In this document: positions 8,848-16,844 of the stretch, one piece after another
Layout of the letters: the number at the start of each line of letters is the position of its first letter
Position numbering within the stretch: position 1 is the stretch's first letter
Assembly: GCF_036017915.1 (NCBI RefSeq)
Contig: NZ_CP107929.1
Coordinates: 4,654,001 to 4,718,000, forward strand
DNA: 64,000 nt
Source: Micromonospora sp. NBC_00421
GTDB taxonomy: Bacteria > Actinomycetota > Actinomycetes > Mycobacteriales > Micromonosporaceae
Reading direction: 5' to 3'
Notes under the pieces: generated by a model
What the model was told of the DNA's origin: nothing
Databases searched by the model: none
What the model saw: the letters and a program-made list of their open reading frames with translations, nothing else
Program-made: the position numbers and the translations under genes

Positions 8848-11800
8848 TTGAAGGTACGAACATCGAGGAGTATGCGCGTACTCCTCTCGGTGATCGTCGC
8901 GGTGACGGCCCCGGTGGCACTGGCGACGCCGGCCACCGCGGCGTCACCCACCGCAGTCGCACCACCCCCGGCCGCCTCGCCGGACCTGCCCGACCCGACG
9001 GCCCGCGGCCCCTTCGGTCACCGGGCCGTCCAGGAGGCCAAGTTCGGCCTCGCCAGCATCCAGGAGCCGAACTCCGCAGGCGCCGACCCGACGGCCGGCA
9101 CGGCGCAGGCGGCGGAGCAGGTCGAGATCCGGGGTCAGCTCTACACGCCGGACTGGACCAAGCGCACCACCCCGTCGCCGGTGATCGTGCTGGTGCACGG
9201 CAACCACGGCTCGTGCGACTCCGGTCAGGACACCGCCCAGCTCACCTGCGCCCAGTTCAAGCACAACGAGAACGGCTACGCCTACCTGGCGGAAAACCTC
9301 GCCACCTGGGGCTACACCACGTTCTCGGTGTCCCAGGACCAGCTGATGATGCGGCAGGACAGCAGCAAGGGCAAGGGCATGCACAGCCGGCGGCTGCTCA
9401 TCGCCGCCACCCTGGACGCGATAAGCGCGGCGAACCGCCCCGGCGGGCTGCCTGTCGACCCGCACACCACAGTCGGCACCACCCTCGCCGGTCGCCTCGA
9501 CCTGACCCGCATCGGCCTGATGGGCCACTCGCGCGGTGGTGACGCGGTGTCGAGCTTCATCGACTACAACCGGATCCGCACCGACGGTCCGCGTTATCCG
9601 CTGCGCGGGGTCATCTCGCTAGCGCCTGTGGACTACGAGCGCAAGGCCCCGTACGGGATGCCGTACATGTCGATCCTGCCGATGTGCGACGGCGACGTCT
9701 CCAACCTCCAGGGCGCGCGGCTCTTCGAACGCAGCCAGTACGTCAACCCGGGCGACCCCTTCCCCCGGATCCAGGTGGAGCACCTGGGCTCGATCCACAA
9801 CTGGTACAACACCGTCTGGTACGCCGACGGCGGCGCGGACGGCCAGGCCAACAACGACGCCGCCTGCGGCAACTCGGCGCCGTTCGCGACCAACAACATC
9901 CACCCCAACAACCTGCGGCTCAGCGGTGCGGCCAGCTACACCGACCCCGACCTGAACTACTCCATCGACAACTCCGACCCGTTGAACCCGGCCGTGAACA
10001 CCAAGTTCTCCGGCGACGCGGCGCGGATGGGCGACCAGGAGAAGCTCGGGCTGGCGACGATGGCCGCCTTCTTCCGGCGCTACGTCGGCGGCGAGGGCGC
10101 GTTCCAGCCCTACCTGACAGGTGAGCTGGCGAACACCCCGAGCGGGCTCCAGGTCCCGGCGTCGGCCTGCCCGACCAGCCCGTCCGGCACCGCCATCGGA
10201 TGCAACGAGCGGGTCAACACCAGCTACTTCGCCGCCCCGCAGGAGCGGGTGGACGTGATCCGTCCCGAGGTGAACAACCCGCTCACCCGCAACGCCCTCG
10301 GCGGCACCCTGACCGGCAGCGGCTTCGCCGACCCGTACGCGCAGGCCGCCGGGGTGACGCCGAAGCCGGCGACCACCACAGGTGGTTACGACTGGTGCAA
10401 CCCGGAGCCGCAGGACTTCGCCCCGGCGCAGCTCGGCAGGACCGGGCTGCCGACCGCCGCCAAGCCCTGCCCGCTGCCGGCAGCCGGTGCGCTCGGCGGG
10501 CAGAACGGCACCCGGGAGAACAGCCCGGTCAACCACTCCTACGGCCGACAGCTCACCCTCGCCTGGGAGCCGGGCTCGACCGCGTCGCTGACCGCCGCGA
10601 TCCCGGCCGCGTCCGGCGACGTACGGCACCTGAAGGCGCTCGCCCTCAGCGCCGCCGTGAACTTCTTCGACACCCGCAACCCGGGTGCCGACAACCGGGG
10701 CGACAACACCCGGGACACCACTGTCAACGGCACCCCGACCAACCCGGTCTGGCCCAACGAGAAGCCCACGTCGTACGACCCGTCGTCGACCACCCAACGG
10801 TTCGTGATCGCGCTGCGCGACACCGCCGGCCACGAGGGGACCGTCGACGCCGGGGATCCCCGCTGGGGCAACGCCCTGCACATGTCGACGGGCACCAACA
10901 CCCCGAACACCCACGTCGTCCTCGACCAGATCCGGGTCCCGCTCGCCGAGTTCGCGGCGCAGGGCGTGGACGTGGGCGCCCTGGCGAAGCTGGAACTCCG
11001 CTTCGGCGTGGGCGACCTGCCGAAGTCCGGCTCGATCGAGCTGGCCGACGTACGTTTCCAGGAGACCGAGGCGGGGGCGCAGATCCTGTCCGACGGCGAC
11101 AAGGCCGACGGCGCAGGTCACGGCCCGGCCGCCCTCGGCGGCCCCGACCCGGCGACCTACCTCGCCGGCTACGACAACACCCCGGGCAACGTCGCGCTCG
11201 TCGACCCGGTGGCCAACCCGCAGGGCAACACCACCTGGACTGTCGACGACGACCGGAAGCAGTGCCCGACGGCGGACTTCACCTCGATCCAGCGGGCAGT
11301 CGACTTCGCGTCGCCGTGGGACACCATCGTGGTCTGCGCGGGGGTCTACCAGGAGTCGTCGACGCCGGTGAACCACGCGTCCAACCTGGTGCAGACCGGC
11401 GCCCGTAACGGCCTGACCATCACCAAGCCGCTGAAGATCAAGGGGGCCGGCGCGGACAAGGTGACCATCAAGCCGGACCCGTCGTTGGGGAACCTGGCGG
11501 GCGACCAGCCGTACCTGCGCGACGGCGGCGGCAACGTGATCACCGTTTCCCGCCAGTCGCTCGGCTCGACCGACACCAACGAGATGTTCCTCGACCTGTC
11601 GGGGGTGACGGTCACCTCCGGTGAGGTCTGGGCCGAGGCGGGCATCGCGTTCTTCGGCGCGGCCGGCCGGGTCGCGGACAGCGTCGTCGGCCCGCTGCGG
11701 GTGGCGAGCACCGACGAGGAACTGGCCGCGCACCCGCACGGCTGGGGCATCGTGAAGACCGGCGTCATCCGGGGAGCGGGCACCGGCACGGTGGAGAGCG

Positions 11801-12966
11801 AGGTGACGGTCACCGGCAGCGTGGTCAGCGGCTACCAGTCCGGGGGCATCCTCTTCGACGGCGCGCGGGGCCGCGACGGCACCCCCGACACCACCGTCCG
11901 CAGCGGCATCAGGCAGCACGGGTACGTGACCGACACCGTCGTCACCGGCGAGCCGAACAGCCGGTTCCCGCAGACCGGCATCGCGTACACCAGCGGGACG
12001 GACGGCTTCGTGAACACCAGCCGGATCACCGGGAACTACTATGCGCCCGCGCCGTCGCGGTCGTACGGCATCCTGCTGACCGACGCCGGCACCGGGACGG
12101 CCGGGGCGCTCGCCGGCACCCGCAACGTGCTCACCGGCAACGGGTTCGCCGTCTACAACGCCAACGCCGACAACACCGCCGTCCGCGAGGGTGCACCGTT
12201 CGCGCTGACCGGCAGCTACCTCGGCAGCGGGCAACCGGTGCCGGGCGGCCCGGCGGTCCCGGAGACCGGCGTCGAGGCGGTCTCCGGCGTGGACAGCACC
12301 GGTGCGGCCACCGTCACCGTCACCAAGCGCCGCCCGACGCCGCCACCGGCGGTGCCCACCGGAGTGGGTCGGGTCGCCGACGCCGCGCCCTCGGCCGAAC
12401 TGGCCGACCCGGGACGCGGCGCGGTGTTCCAGGTCGGGACGACGGTGCACCCGCTGATCCGGGGCACCGACGACTTCGCCATCGCCTCGACGAGCCTGTT
12501 CGTCAACGGCACCCTGGTCGGCACCAGCACCACCGCCCCCTACCTGTTCGACTGGACGCCGACGGCGAAGGACGCCGGCCGGCAGGTCAGGTTCCAGGCG
12601 ATGGTGGTCGACTCGTCCGGGCAGTCGACGCTGTCCAAGCCGATCGTCGGCACCGTGGATCCGGCGACGCCGCCGCCGACGGTACGGATCGACAAGGTGG
12701 AGGCCAACGCCGCGTCGGGGACGGCGACGCTCACCGCGACTGTCAACACGGCCGGCACCCTCACCCTCACCGGTGAGAAGGTGAATGCGGTCACCCGGCA
12801 GGTGGCGAAGGCGAACACCGTGACGATGACCGTGATGGTGGCACCCGCGTACCGCCAGACCCTTGTCAAGACCGGTCGACTCGACGTGGCGTTCACTGTC
12901 GGGTTCGCCAACGCGGCCGGGCAGAGCCCGGACGAGACGGTGCAGATGACCCTGATCAGGTCGTGA
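8848..12966 (+). CDS. Large secreted alpha/beta hydrolase fused to a parallel beta-helix and Ig-like domain
   Basis: The 1372-residue product has a signal peptide ending ATPATAA (about residue 32). Residues 85-430 form an alpha/beta hydrolase: VIVLVHGNHG gives the oxyanion strand, GHSRGG holds the nucleophile S228, and D281 or D283 and H317 are candidate triad members. About 430-800 is a Cys-poor region with sugar-binding-like strands. CPTADFTSIQRAVDFASPWDTIVV (from about 806) begins a right-handed beta-helix of the pectin-lyase type that runs to about 1180. An Ig-like domain follows (about 1187-1275). The TTG start at 8848 is chosen because GAGGAG ends 5-6 nt upstream; the ATG at 8872 has none. 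It may be an extracellular esterase acting on a polymer, but the substrate is unknown. A strong terminator follows. Confidence 0.88.
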   Translation: MKVRTSRSMRVLLSVIVAVTAPVALATPATAASPTAVAPPPAASPDLPDPTARGPFGHRAVQEAKFGLASIQEPNSAGADPTAGTAQAAEQVEIRGQLYTPDWTKRTTPSPVIVLVHGNHGSCDSGQDTAQLTCAQFKHNENGYAYLAENLATWGYTTFSVSQDQLMMRQDSSKGKGMHSRRLLIAATLDAISAANRPGGLPVDPHTTVGTTLAGRLDLTRIGLMGHSRGGDAVSSFIDYNRIRTDGPRYPLRGVISLAPVDYERKAPYGMPYMSILPMCDGDVSNLQGARLFERSQYVNPGDPFPRIQVEHLGSIHNWYNTVWYADGGADGQANNDAACGNSAPFATNNIHPNNLRLSGAASYTDPDLNYSIDNSDPLNPAVNTKFSGDAARMGDQEKLGLATMAAFFRRYVGGEGAFQPYLTGELANTPSGLQVPASACPTSPSGTAIGCNERVNTSYFAAPQERVDVIRPEVNNPLTRNALGGTLTGSGFADPYAQAAGVTPKPATTTGGYDWCNPEPQDFAPAQLGRTGLPTAAKPCPLPAAGALGGQNGTRENSPVNHSYGRQLTLAWEPGSTASLTAAIPAASGDVRHLKALALSAAVNFFDTRNPGADNRGDNTRDTTVNGTPTNPVWPNEKPTSYDPSSTTQRFVIALRDTAGHEGTVDAGDPRWGNALHMSTGTNTPNTHVVLDQIRVPLAEFAAQGVDVGALAKLELRFGVGDLPKSGSIELADVRFQETEAGAQILSDGDKADGAGHGPAALGGPDPATYLAGYDNTPGNVALVDPVANPQGNTTWTVDDDRKQCPTADFTSIQRAVDFASPWDTIVVCAGVYQESSTPVNHASNLVQTGARNGLTITKPLKIKGAGADKVTIKPDPSLGNLAGDQPYLRDGGGNVITVSRQSLGSTDTNEMFLDLSGVTVTSGEVWAEAGIAFFGAAGRVADSVVGPLRVASTDEELAAHPHGWGIVKTGVIRGAGTGTVESEVTVTGSVVSGYQSGGILFDGARGRDGTPDTTVRSGIRQHGYVTDTVVTGEPNSRFPQTGIAYTSGTDGFVNTSRITGNYYAPAPSRSYGILLTDAGTGTAGALAGTRNVLTGNGFAVYNANADNTAVREGAPFALTGSYLGSGQPVPGGPAVPETGVEAVSGVDSTGAATVTVTKRRPTPPPAVPTGVGRVADAAPSAELADPGRGAVFQVGTTVHPLIRGTDDFAIASTSLFVNGTLVGTSTTAPYLFDWTPTAKDAGRQVRFQAMVVDSSGQSTLSKPIVGTVDPATPPPTVRIDKVEANAASGTATLTATVNTAGTLTLTGEKVNAVTRQVAKANTVTMTVMVAPAYRQTLVKTGRLDVAFTVGFANAAGQSPDETVQMTLIRS

Positions 12967-12978
12967 CGGCCCGACGCT

Positions 12979-13016
12979 GAGGGGAAGGGTCTCTCCGCAA
13001 GGGGGCCCTTCCCCTC
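12979..13016 (+). terminator. Stem-loop terminator after the hydrolase/beta-helix gene
   Basis: A perfect 11-bp stem, GAGGGGAAGGG (12979-12989) with CCCTTCCCCTC (13006-13016), encloses a 16-nt loop 13 bp beyond the stop. It lies between convergent genes and could work in both directions. Confidence 0.8.
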
Positions 13017-13072
13017 GGTGTGTCCGGGGTCGCCGACGTGCCCTGCCCTGTGCGGATCGGGCGTCGGCGTGA

Positions 13073-13273
13073 CTAGCTCGTCGGGTCGGCCTTGAGGCTG
13101 GTCAGGAAGCTGGCCCAGGAGCGGCCGTCGAAGGCGAGCACCGGGCCGCTGCGGTCCTTCGTGTCGCGGACGTCCACCGCTCCACCGACGAACCGCACCT
13201 CGACGCAGGCCGCGTTGTTTGAGCTGCGAGAGGACTTGAACCAGCCACGATCGGGGGTGGGGAGAATGGTCAT
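13073..13273 (-). CDS. DUF397 domain protein
   Basis: This 66-residue protein shows the full DUF397 pattern: WFKSSRSSNNAACVEV, then VDVRDTKDRSGPVLAFDGRSWASFL. DUF397 proteins are small actinobacterial proteins encoded next to XRE/DUF5753 regulators; the pair is thought to act together, and in Streptomyces some of these pairs affect development. The ATG at 13273 shares one base with the stop codon of the upstream XRE gene (TGATG), so the two are translated together. A longer upstream frame exists but has no family match. Confidence 0.93.
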   Translation of the reverse strand: MTILPTPDRGWFKSSRSSNNAACVEVRFVGGAVDVRDTKDRSGPVLAFDGRSWASFLTSLKADPTS

Positions 13274-14172
13274 CACGTCATCTCCTTGGCGATCCGCCGG
13301 ATCAGCTCCAGCGACTCCGTCGAGCTTAACGCCCGTTCCCGCGCCTCGGCGAAGGTGACGACGTAGTCCGCGACCCGGCTGGACTGGTCGATGATGTCGC
13401 TGGAGGTCAGCACCTCCTGCCACACCAGGTCGGGCAGTCGGGGCGACGGGAACGACAGGATCTGGAACGGGCCACCGAGCGCGGGATGCGCTCCGGCGGT
13501 GAACGGCATCACCCGGATCTCGATCTGCTCCGGGCGCTCGGTCAGCAACCGGCCGAGGTGGTCGAGCTGGGCGCGCATCACCTCCGGCCCGCCCACCTGC
13601 TGCCGCAGCACGCCCTCGGCGATCACGGTGGTCACGCGGATAGGGTAGTCACCGTCCAATCGCCGTTGCCGCGCCATCCGCGCGGCAACGCGCCGGTCCA
13701 TCTCGGTCAGTCGCACGTAGGTGTTGCCGCCCCGGATGACGGCGCGGGCGTATTCCTCGGTCTGCAACAGCCCATGGAGCAGCTCGTTATCGTAGGTGCG
13801 GATGTGGTCGGCACCTGCCTCGTAGCCGAGGAAGCGCAGGAACTCGGCCGGGAAGAGCTGCGAATACTGGTGCCACCAGGCCCGCTGCGCGGCAGCGACC
13901 CGCAGCCCCTCCAGCTCGGCCGCGTCGGCAGGATCGAGTTCGTAGACCGTGACCAGCTGGGCCAGTCGGTCGGCGGGCAGCTTGACCCGCCCCGCCTCCA
14001 CCCCCGAGATGTACGCCTGCGTGATGCCGCTCGCGCGGCCCGCCGCGACGGCTGTCATCCCCACCTCTTCCCGGCGCTCCCGCAGCCGCATGCCCAGCTC
14101 CCACGCCTGCACGGTGGGCGACACGAGCGGCGGTGGCGACTTGCGGCGCGTCTTTGCGGGGTTCGGTGTCAT
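13273..14172 (-). CDS. XRE-family DNA-binding regulator with DUF5753 domain
   Basis: The product (299 residues) has an N-terminal helix-turn-helix (about 25-80, LRERREEVGMTAVAAGRASGITQAYISGVE) and a DUF5753 domain from about residue 105 (LGYEAGADHIRTYDNELLHGLLQTEEYARAVI) to the end. I start at the ATG at 14172 because GGAG lies 5 nt upstream; an in-frame start at 14205 would add 11 unmatched residues. It is coupled to the DUF397 gene and divergent from the small gene at 14309. The proteins of this type bind DNA and respond to an unknown signal; no target is visible here. Confidence 0.92.
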   Translation of the reverse strand: MTPNPAKTRRKSPPPLVSPTVQAWELGMRLRERREEVGMTAVAAGRASGITQAYISGVEAGRVKLPADRLAQLVTVYELDPADAAELEGLRVAAAQRAWWHQYSQLFPAEFLRFLGYEAGADHIRTYDNELLHGLLQTEEYARAVIRGGNTYVRLTEMDRRVAARMARQRRLDGDYPIRVTTVIAEGVLRQQVGGPEVMRAQLDHLGRLLTERPEQIEIRVMPFTAGAHPALGGPFQILSFPSPRLPDLVWQEVLTSSDIIDQSSRVADYVVTFAEARERALSSTESLELIRRIAKEMT

Positions 14173-14308
14173 CTCAACTCCATCCGTCCATGGTCTGCAT
14201 GGCAACCATGACCATAGTCGGCTGACACTCCGAAGACCAGGGTCTTGATATCATCATCTTCATCGGTAATGCTCTTTGGCAGGAGGTTCATCGACAGGAG
14301 GAGGCAGC

Positions 14309-14650
14309 ATGTTCGAGCCGGGCAGCTGGACCAGCCAGGAGCCGCAGGTGCGGCACGCGTTCTCGCTCTGCCGGGTCGTCGACGCCGGCACCCCCGACCA
14401 GTGGTACGACCTGCTCGGTGTCGTCCGGGTGCCGGTCGACCGGCTGGCCCCCGACAAGCAGCGTGACCAGCTCCGCCCCTGGGCGCTGGCCACGCTGACG
14501 GCCGGCGGTTACGGCTTCGGCCGCTACTACGCGTGCTACTCCACGCTCGACGAAGACGACGAACCCGACAAGGCCATCACCGACGAGGACATCAACTGGT
14601 CCGGCAGCACCATCCTGGTCCCCGCCACGCCACCGGCCACCCCGTGCTGA
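14309..14650 (+). CDS. Hypothetical small protein, divergent from the XRE regulator
   Basis: I do not recognise a family. The 113-residue product is soluble, with no signal or membrane segment. It carries aromatic-rich strands (DQWYDLLGVVRVPVDRL, GGYGFGRYYACYSTLDEDDEPDKAITDEDINWSGSTI) and an acidic patch. The ATG at 14309 is preceded by AGGAGGAGG, one of the strongest ribosome sites in the window. Its divergent position, 136 bp from the XRE gene, suggests it may be the regulated partner of the XRE/DUF397 pair. Confidence 0.75.
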   Translation: MFEPGSWTSQEPQVRHAFSLCRVVDAGTPDQWYDLLGVVRVPVDRLAPDKQRDQLRPWALATLTAGGYGFGRYYACYSTLDEDDEPDKAITDEDINWSGSTILVPATPPATPC

Positions 14651-14689
14651 AACGTGGCCTTCATTAGACTGCCCTGGTTGAGACGTAAG

Positions 14690-15556
14690 TCAATTTCTGC
14701 GGAGGCGCTGCACACCCAGGGGGTCACGAACGAAGCGCGGTACAGCCGGCAGCACTAGCTGCGGCGTATGTCGCGTTACCGCAAGCTCAACATCCGAGTC
14801 ACTGACGCTGCGGGCAGGCGGGAATCGGATGGCCCCCACCGCGGGCCAGATGGGTACCCAACAGTCTGGGCGACGCCGAGGAACTGGCACTCCCCAACCT
14901 GTGACGGTATAGGTCAACAGCGCCACACCCCGGAAGACGAGGCACGTCCACATAGCGTGCCGCACCTCGGAGTCATCCCATGACCGGTCTCTTCGGATAA
15001 TTCTCACCGTGGCTTGAGGAAGCGAGAACTCGCGCTCTCCAACGTGCCTCCCCAGCCAAACCGAACTGTGCTCGGGTGGAAGCTCAGTCTGTTGGAGCCG
15101 GCGACGCATTGCTAAGGTTGTCGTCGCCGGCGTCGGTGTGGAAACTTCCCGCATCCACGCCGTCTTGATTGCCCAGGTAGCAAGATCGGCTGCCCGATCT
15201 GGCTGAATCACAATTGCCTGCCGGCTACCCGCCGAGTCGATCAGGTCTGACACGGTGGGTTGCACCCGCTGCTCAAGCCGACTCATCCACCCGTTGTTGC
15301 AGCCCCGACAAACCTCTCGCGCAACCAACGTCAGGACAGAACCTTGGCGTTCAGTCACTACAGTCGGATCCTCGGTGAAAGCATCGACAGCGGTTCGCCG
15401 AAAGCCGGCATGGTGTACGTAACGGGTGGGGTTCGGAGTCTCCAGGTACCCGTGCATCCACCGTGGCCAGATGTGCTCTTTGCTGAGCGATCCGGTGAGG
15501 CCACAAAACGCACACGCCCGCCCCTGGCGTGTCCGGCCGCGCTGTCCATTCGCCAC
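14690..15556 (-). CDS. HNH-endonuclease-like protein with two CxxC knuckles
   Basis: The 288-residue product begins with CAFCG (C15, C18), SKEHIWPRW (E27, H28) and then VCRGCNNGWMSRLE (C83, C86, N87-N88). This spacing of Cys pairs, EH and CNN matches HNH-type nuclease-like proteins found in phage and mobile or defence contexts. The rest (about 100-288) has no motif I recognise. The GTG at 15556 follows GGGAAGGG. The gene is visibly less G+C-rich than its neighbours and uses codons such as ATT and TTG more freely, which suggests transfer. It lies between convergent gene 14309 and the 3' end of tRNA-Ala. Nuclease activity is inferred. Confidence 0.72.
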   Translation of the reverse strand: MANGQRGRTRQGRACAFCGLTGSLSKEHIWPRWMHGYLETPNPTRYVHHAGFRRTAVDAFTEDPTVVTERQGSVLTLVAREVCRGCNNGWMSRLEQRVQPTVSDLIDSAGSRQAIVIQPDRAADLATWAIKTAWMREVSTPTPATTTLAMRRRLQQTELPPEHSSVWLGRHVGEREFSLPQATVRIIRRDRSWDDSEVRHAMWTCLVFRGVALLTYTVTGWGVPVPRRRPDCWVPIWPAVGAIRFPPARSVSDSDVELAVTRHTPQLVLPAVPRFVRDPLGVQRLRRN

Positions 15557-15877
15557 GGTGCCCTTCCCCGTCCACGCTCACCCCGCCGGGTCCTCTATCA
15601 ACTTTCATCATCTGGCGTCAGGAAGGTAGCTTCCACCGCACGAGCGCGTCGCCATACTCGCACCTGACCTGCCTCAAGAAACCTGGCAGCCGGACCGAAG
15701 AGGGCAAACTGCGACCTCGGGCCACCAAGAACCGAAGGCCATTGCTTTGTAGCAGGTGGCGGCCGTACCGTCACGTCCACTTCATGATCCACCCACCCAG
15801 GTCGGGCAAAGTGACCGCCGTCACGTAGTAGCTTCGGACGGGTCGTGGACCGCGTCCGGGGCCGAATAGGGTCAAAC
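15557..15877 (+). other. Non-coding or degraded stretch, 321 bp, less G+C-rich
   Basis: Between the HNH-like gene start and the palindrome next to tRNA-Ala I find no reading frame with a ribosome site, family motif or actinobacterial codon use. Base composition resembles the HNH-like gene rather than the flanking core genome, so this may be the remnant end of a transferred segment. Confidence 0.4.
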
Positions 15878-15921
15878 AATCAAGGGCTTGCTCATCAAAT
15901 TCGATGAGCAAGCCCTTGATT
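15878..15921 (-). terminator. 19-bp perfect palindrome downstream of tRNA-Ala
   Basis: Arms 15878-15896 and 15903-15921 are perfect reverse complements of 19 bp (AATCAAGGGCTTGCTCATC on the plus strand), with a 6-nt loop AAATTC. It starts 13 bp beyond the tRNA 3' end. On the tRNA strand it is followed by TTGTTTGAC, a weak T-tract. Most likely it terminates the tRNA transcript. It does not belong to the 60-bp repeat family of this window. Confidence 0.7.
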
Positions 15922-15934
15922 CGCTACCTAAGGG

Positions 15935-16007
15935 TGGAGCCGAGGGGACTCGAACCCCTGACCCCCACACTGCCAGTGTGGTGCGCTACCAGCTGCGCCA
16001 CGGCCCC
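15935..16007 (-). tRNA. tRNA-Ala (GGC)
   Basis: The 73-nt gene folds as a standard cloverleaf. The acceptor GGGGCCG pairs with CGGCTCC (one G-U). The D arm is GCGC/GCGC, the anticodon stem CCACA/TGTGG with loop CTGGCAG gives anticodon GGC, and the T arm is AGGGG-TTCGAGT-CCCCT. The discriminator is A and the CCA end is not encoded. A promoter lies 35 bp upstream. The 3' end borders the less G+C-rich HNH-like segment. Confidence 0.97.
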
Positions 16008-16041
16008 TTGCGGTCGGCCCGGTCGCCCGGGCACGGAGAGA

Positions 16042-16070
16042 ACTATACACACGACGCCCGGCATGGTCAT
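16042..16070 (-). promoter_or_regulatory. Housekeeping-type promoter of tRNA-Ala
   Basis: On the minus strand ATGACC (16070-16065) and TATAGT (16047-16042) are 17 bp apart, close to the sigma-70 consensus. Transcription would start about 28 nt before the mature tRNA. Confidence 0.6.
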
Positions 16071-16103
16071 CTCGCGGGGGTGCCCCCGGAAGCGCCCGGT
16101 GGA

Positions 16104-16703
16104 TCAGTTCAGTGCCACGTCCGGGGGGAAGTGCGCGACCGCCGCCATCATGCCGCCCTGCCGGCGCAGCACCATCGGCCAGAGGTCGTCCGGGCGGTCG
16201 ACGAAGGCGTCGCCGGGCAGCGCGTCGAGCACGAACCAGGAGCCGTCCTCGATCTCCTGCTCCAACTGCCCGGCGCCCCAGCCGGAGTAGCCGGCGAAGA
16301 CCCGGATGCCGCCGATGCTGTCCCGCATCCGCTCCGGGTCGACCGACAGGTCGACGGTGCCGACCGCGCCGGAGATCGGCTGGAAGCCCTTCAGCCGCCG
16401 CATCGGGTGGCGCATCCGGGCCAGGCAGATCGCCGACTCCGGCTGCACCGGGCCGCCTTCGAAGAGCACCGCCGGGTGCCGGGCGAGGTCGCTCCACTCA
16501 CCGAGGACGTCCGCGACGGCGACCTCGGTGGCCCGGTTGAGCACCACCCCGAGCGCCCCGTTGGCCTCGTGGGCGACAAGCAGCACCACCGTACGATCGA
16601 AGTTCGGGTCTTTGAGGGCCGGTGTCGCGACCAGCAGTCGCCCGGTCATCGACTCCACGGCACGACCGCTGATCGCCGGTCCCTCCCCCTGCATCTCGGA
16701 CAT
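16104..16703 (-). CDS. YqgE/AlgH family protein
   Basis: The 199-residue product matches the YqgE/AlgH fold along its full length: GRLLVATPALKDPNFDRTVVLLVAHEANGALGVVLNR at the N-terminus, then FEGGPVQPESAICLAR and VFAGYSGWGAGQLEQEI. The family is conserved in bacteria but its biochemical role is not settled. Starts at 16703 and 16694 are both possible (MSEMQ or MQGEG); neither has a clear ribosome site and I chose the longer. It is about 140 bp from the divergent phosphorylase gene. Confidence 0.92.
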   Translation of the reverse strand: MSEMQGEGPAISGRAVESMTGRLLVATPALKDPNFDRTVVLLVAHEANGALGVVLNRATEVAVADVLGEWSDLARHPAVLFEGGPVQPESAICLARMRHPMRRLKGFQPISGAVGTVDLSVDPERMRDSIGGIRVFAGYSGWGAGQLEQEIEDGSWFVLDALPGDAFVDRPDDLWPMVLRRQGGMMAAVAHFPPDVALN

Positions 16704-16844
16704 CGTCAGCCGCGCACCGGGTCCGACAACCGGGCACCACCGACCATCCGTGCTGTCACCGCCATGTCTGGCACCATAGCCTGCACCCGGTGCGGTGGCT
16801 AAGGTCTGACCGACAGGTGATCGAGGGCGGTCGAGGGAGGGTCG

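Noticed and set aside
9619-12450. A 943-codon open frame on the minus strand opposite the hydrolase/beta-helix gene
   Set aside because: High G+C leaves few stops; the product has no fold or motif, and the plus strand encodes clear domains with a signal peptide and ribosome site.
13274-13423. N-terminal extension of the DUF397 protein
   Set aside because: The added residues overlap the XRE gene and match no family; the ATG at 13273 gives the usual DUF397 length.
15598-15879. 93-codon minus-strand frame between tRNA-Ala and the HNH-like gene
   Set aside because: No ribosome site or family match, Arg/Pro-rich, and its 5' end runs into the palindrome beside the tRNA.
14690-16007. A complete integrated element at tRNA-Ala
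   Set aside because: No integrase gene and no direct repeat of the tRNA 3' end was found in the window.
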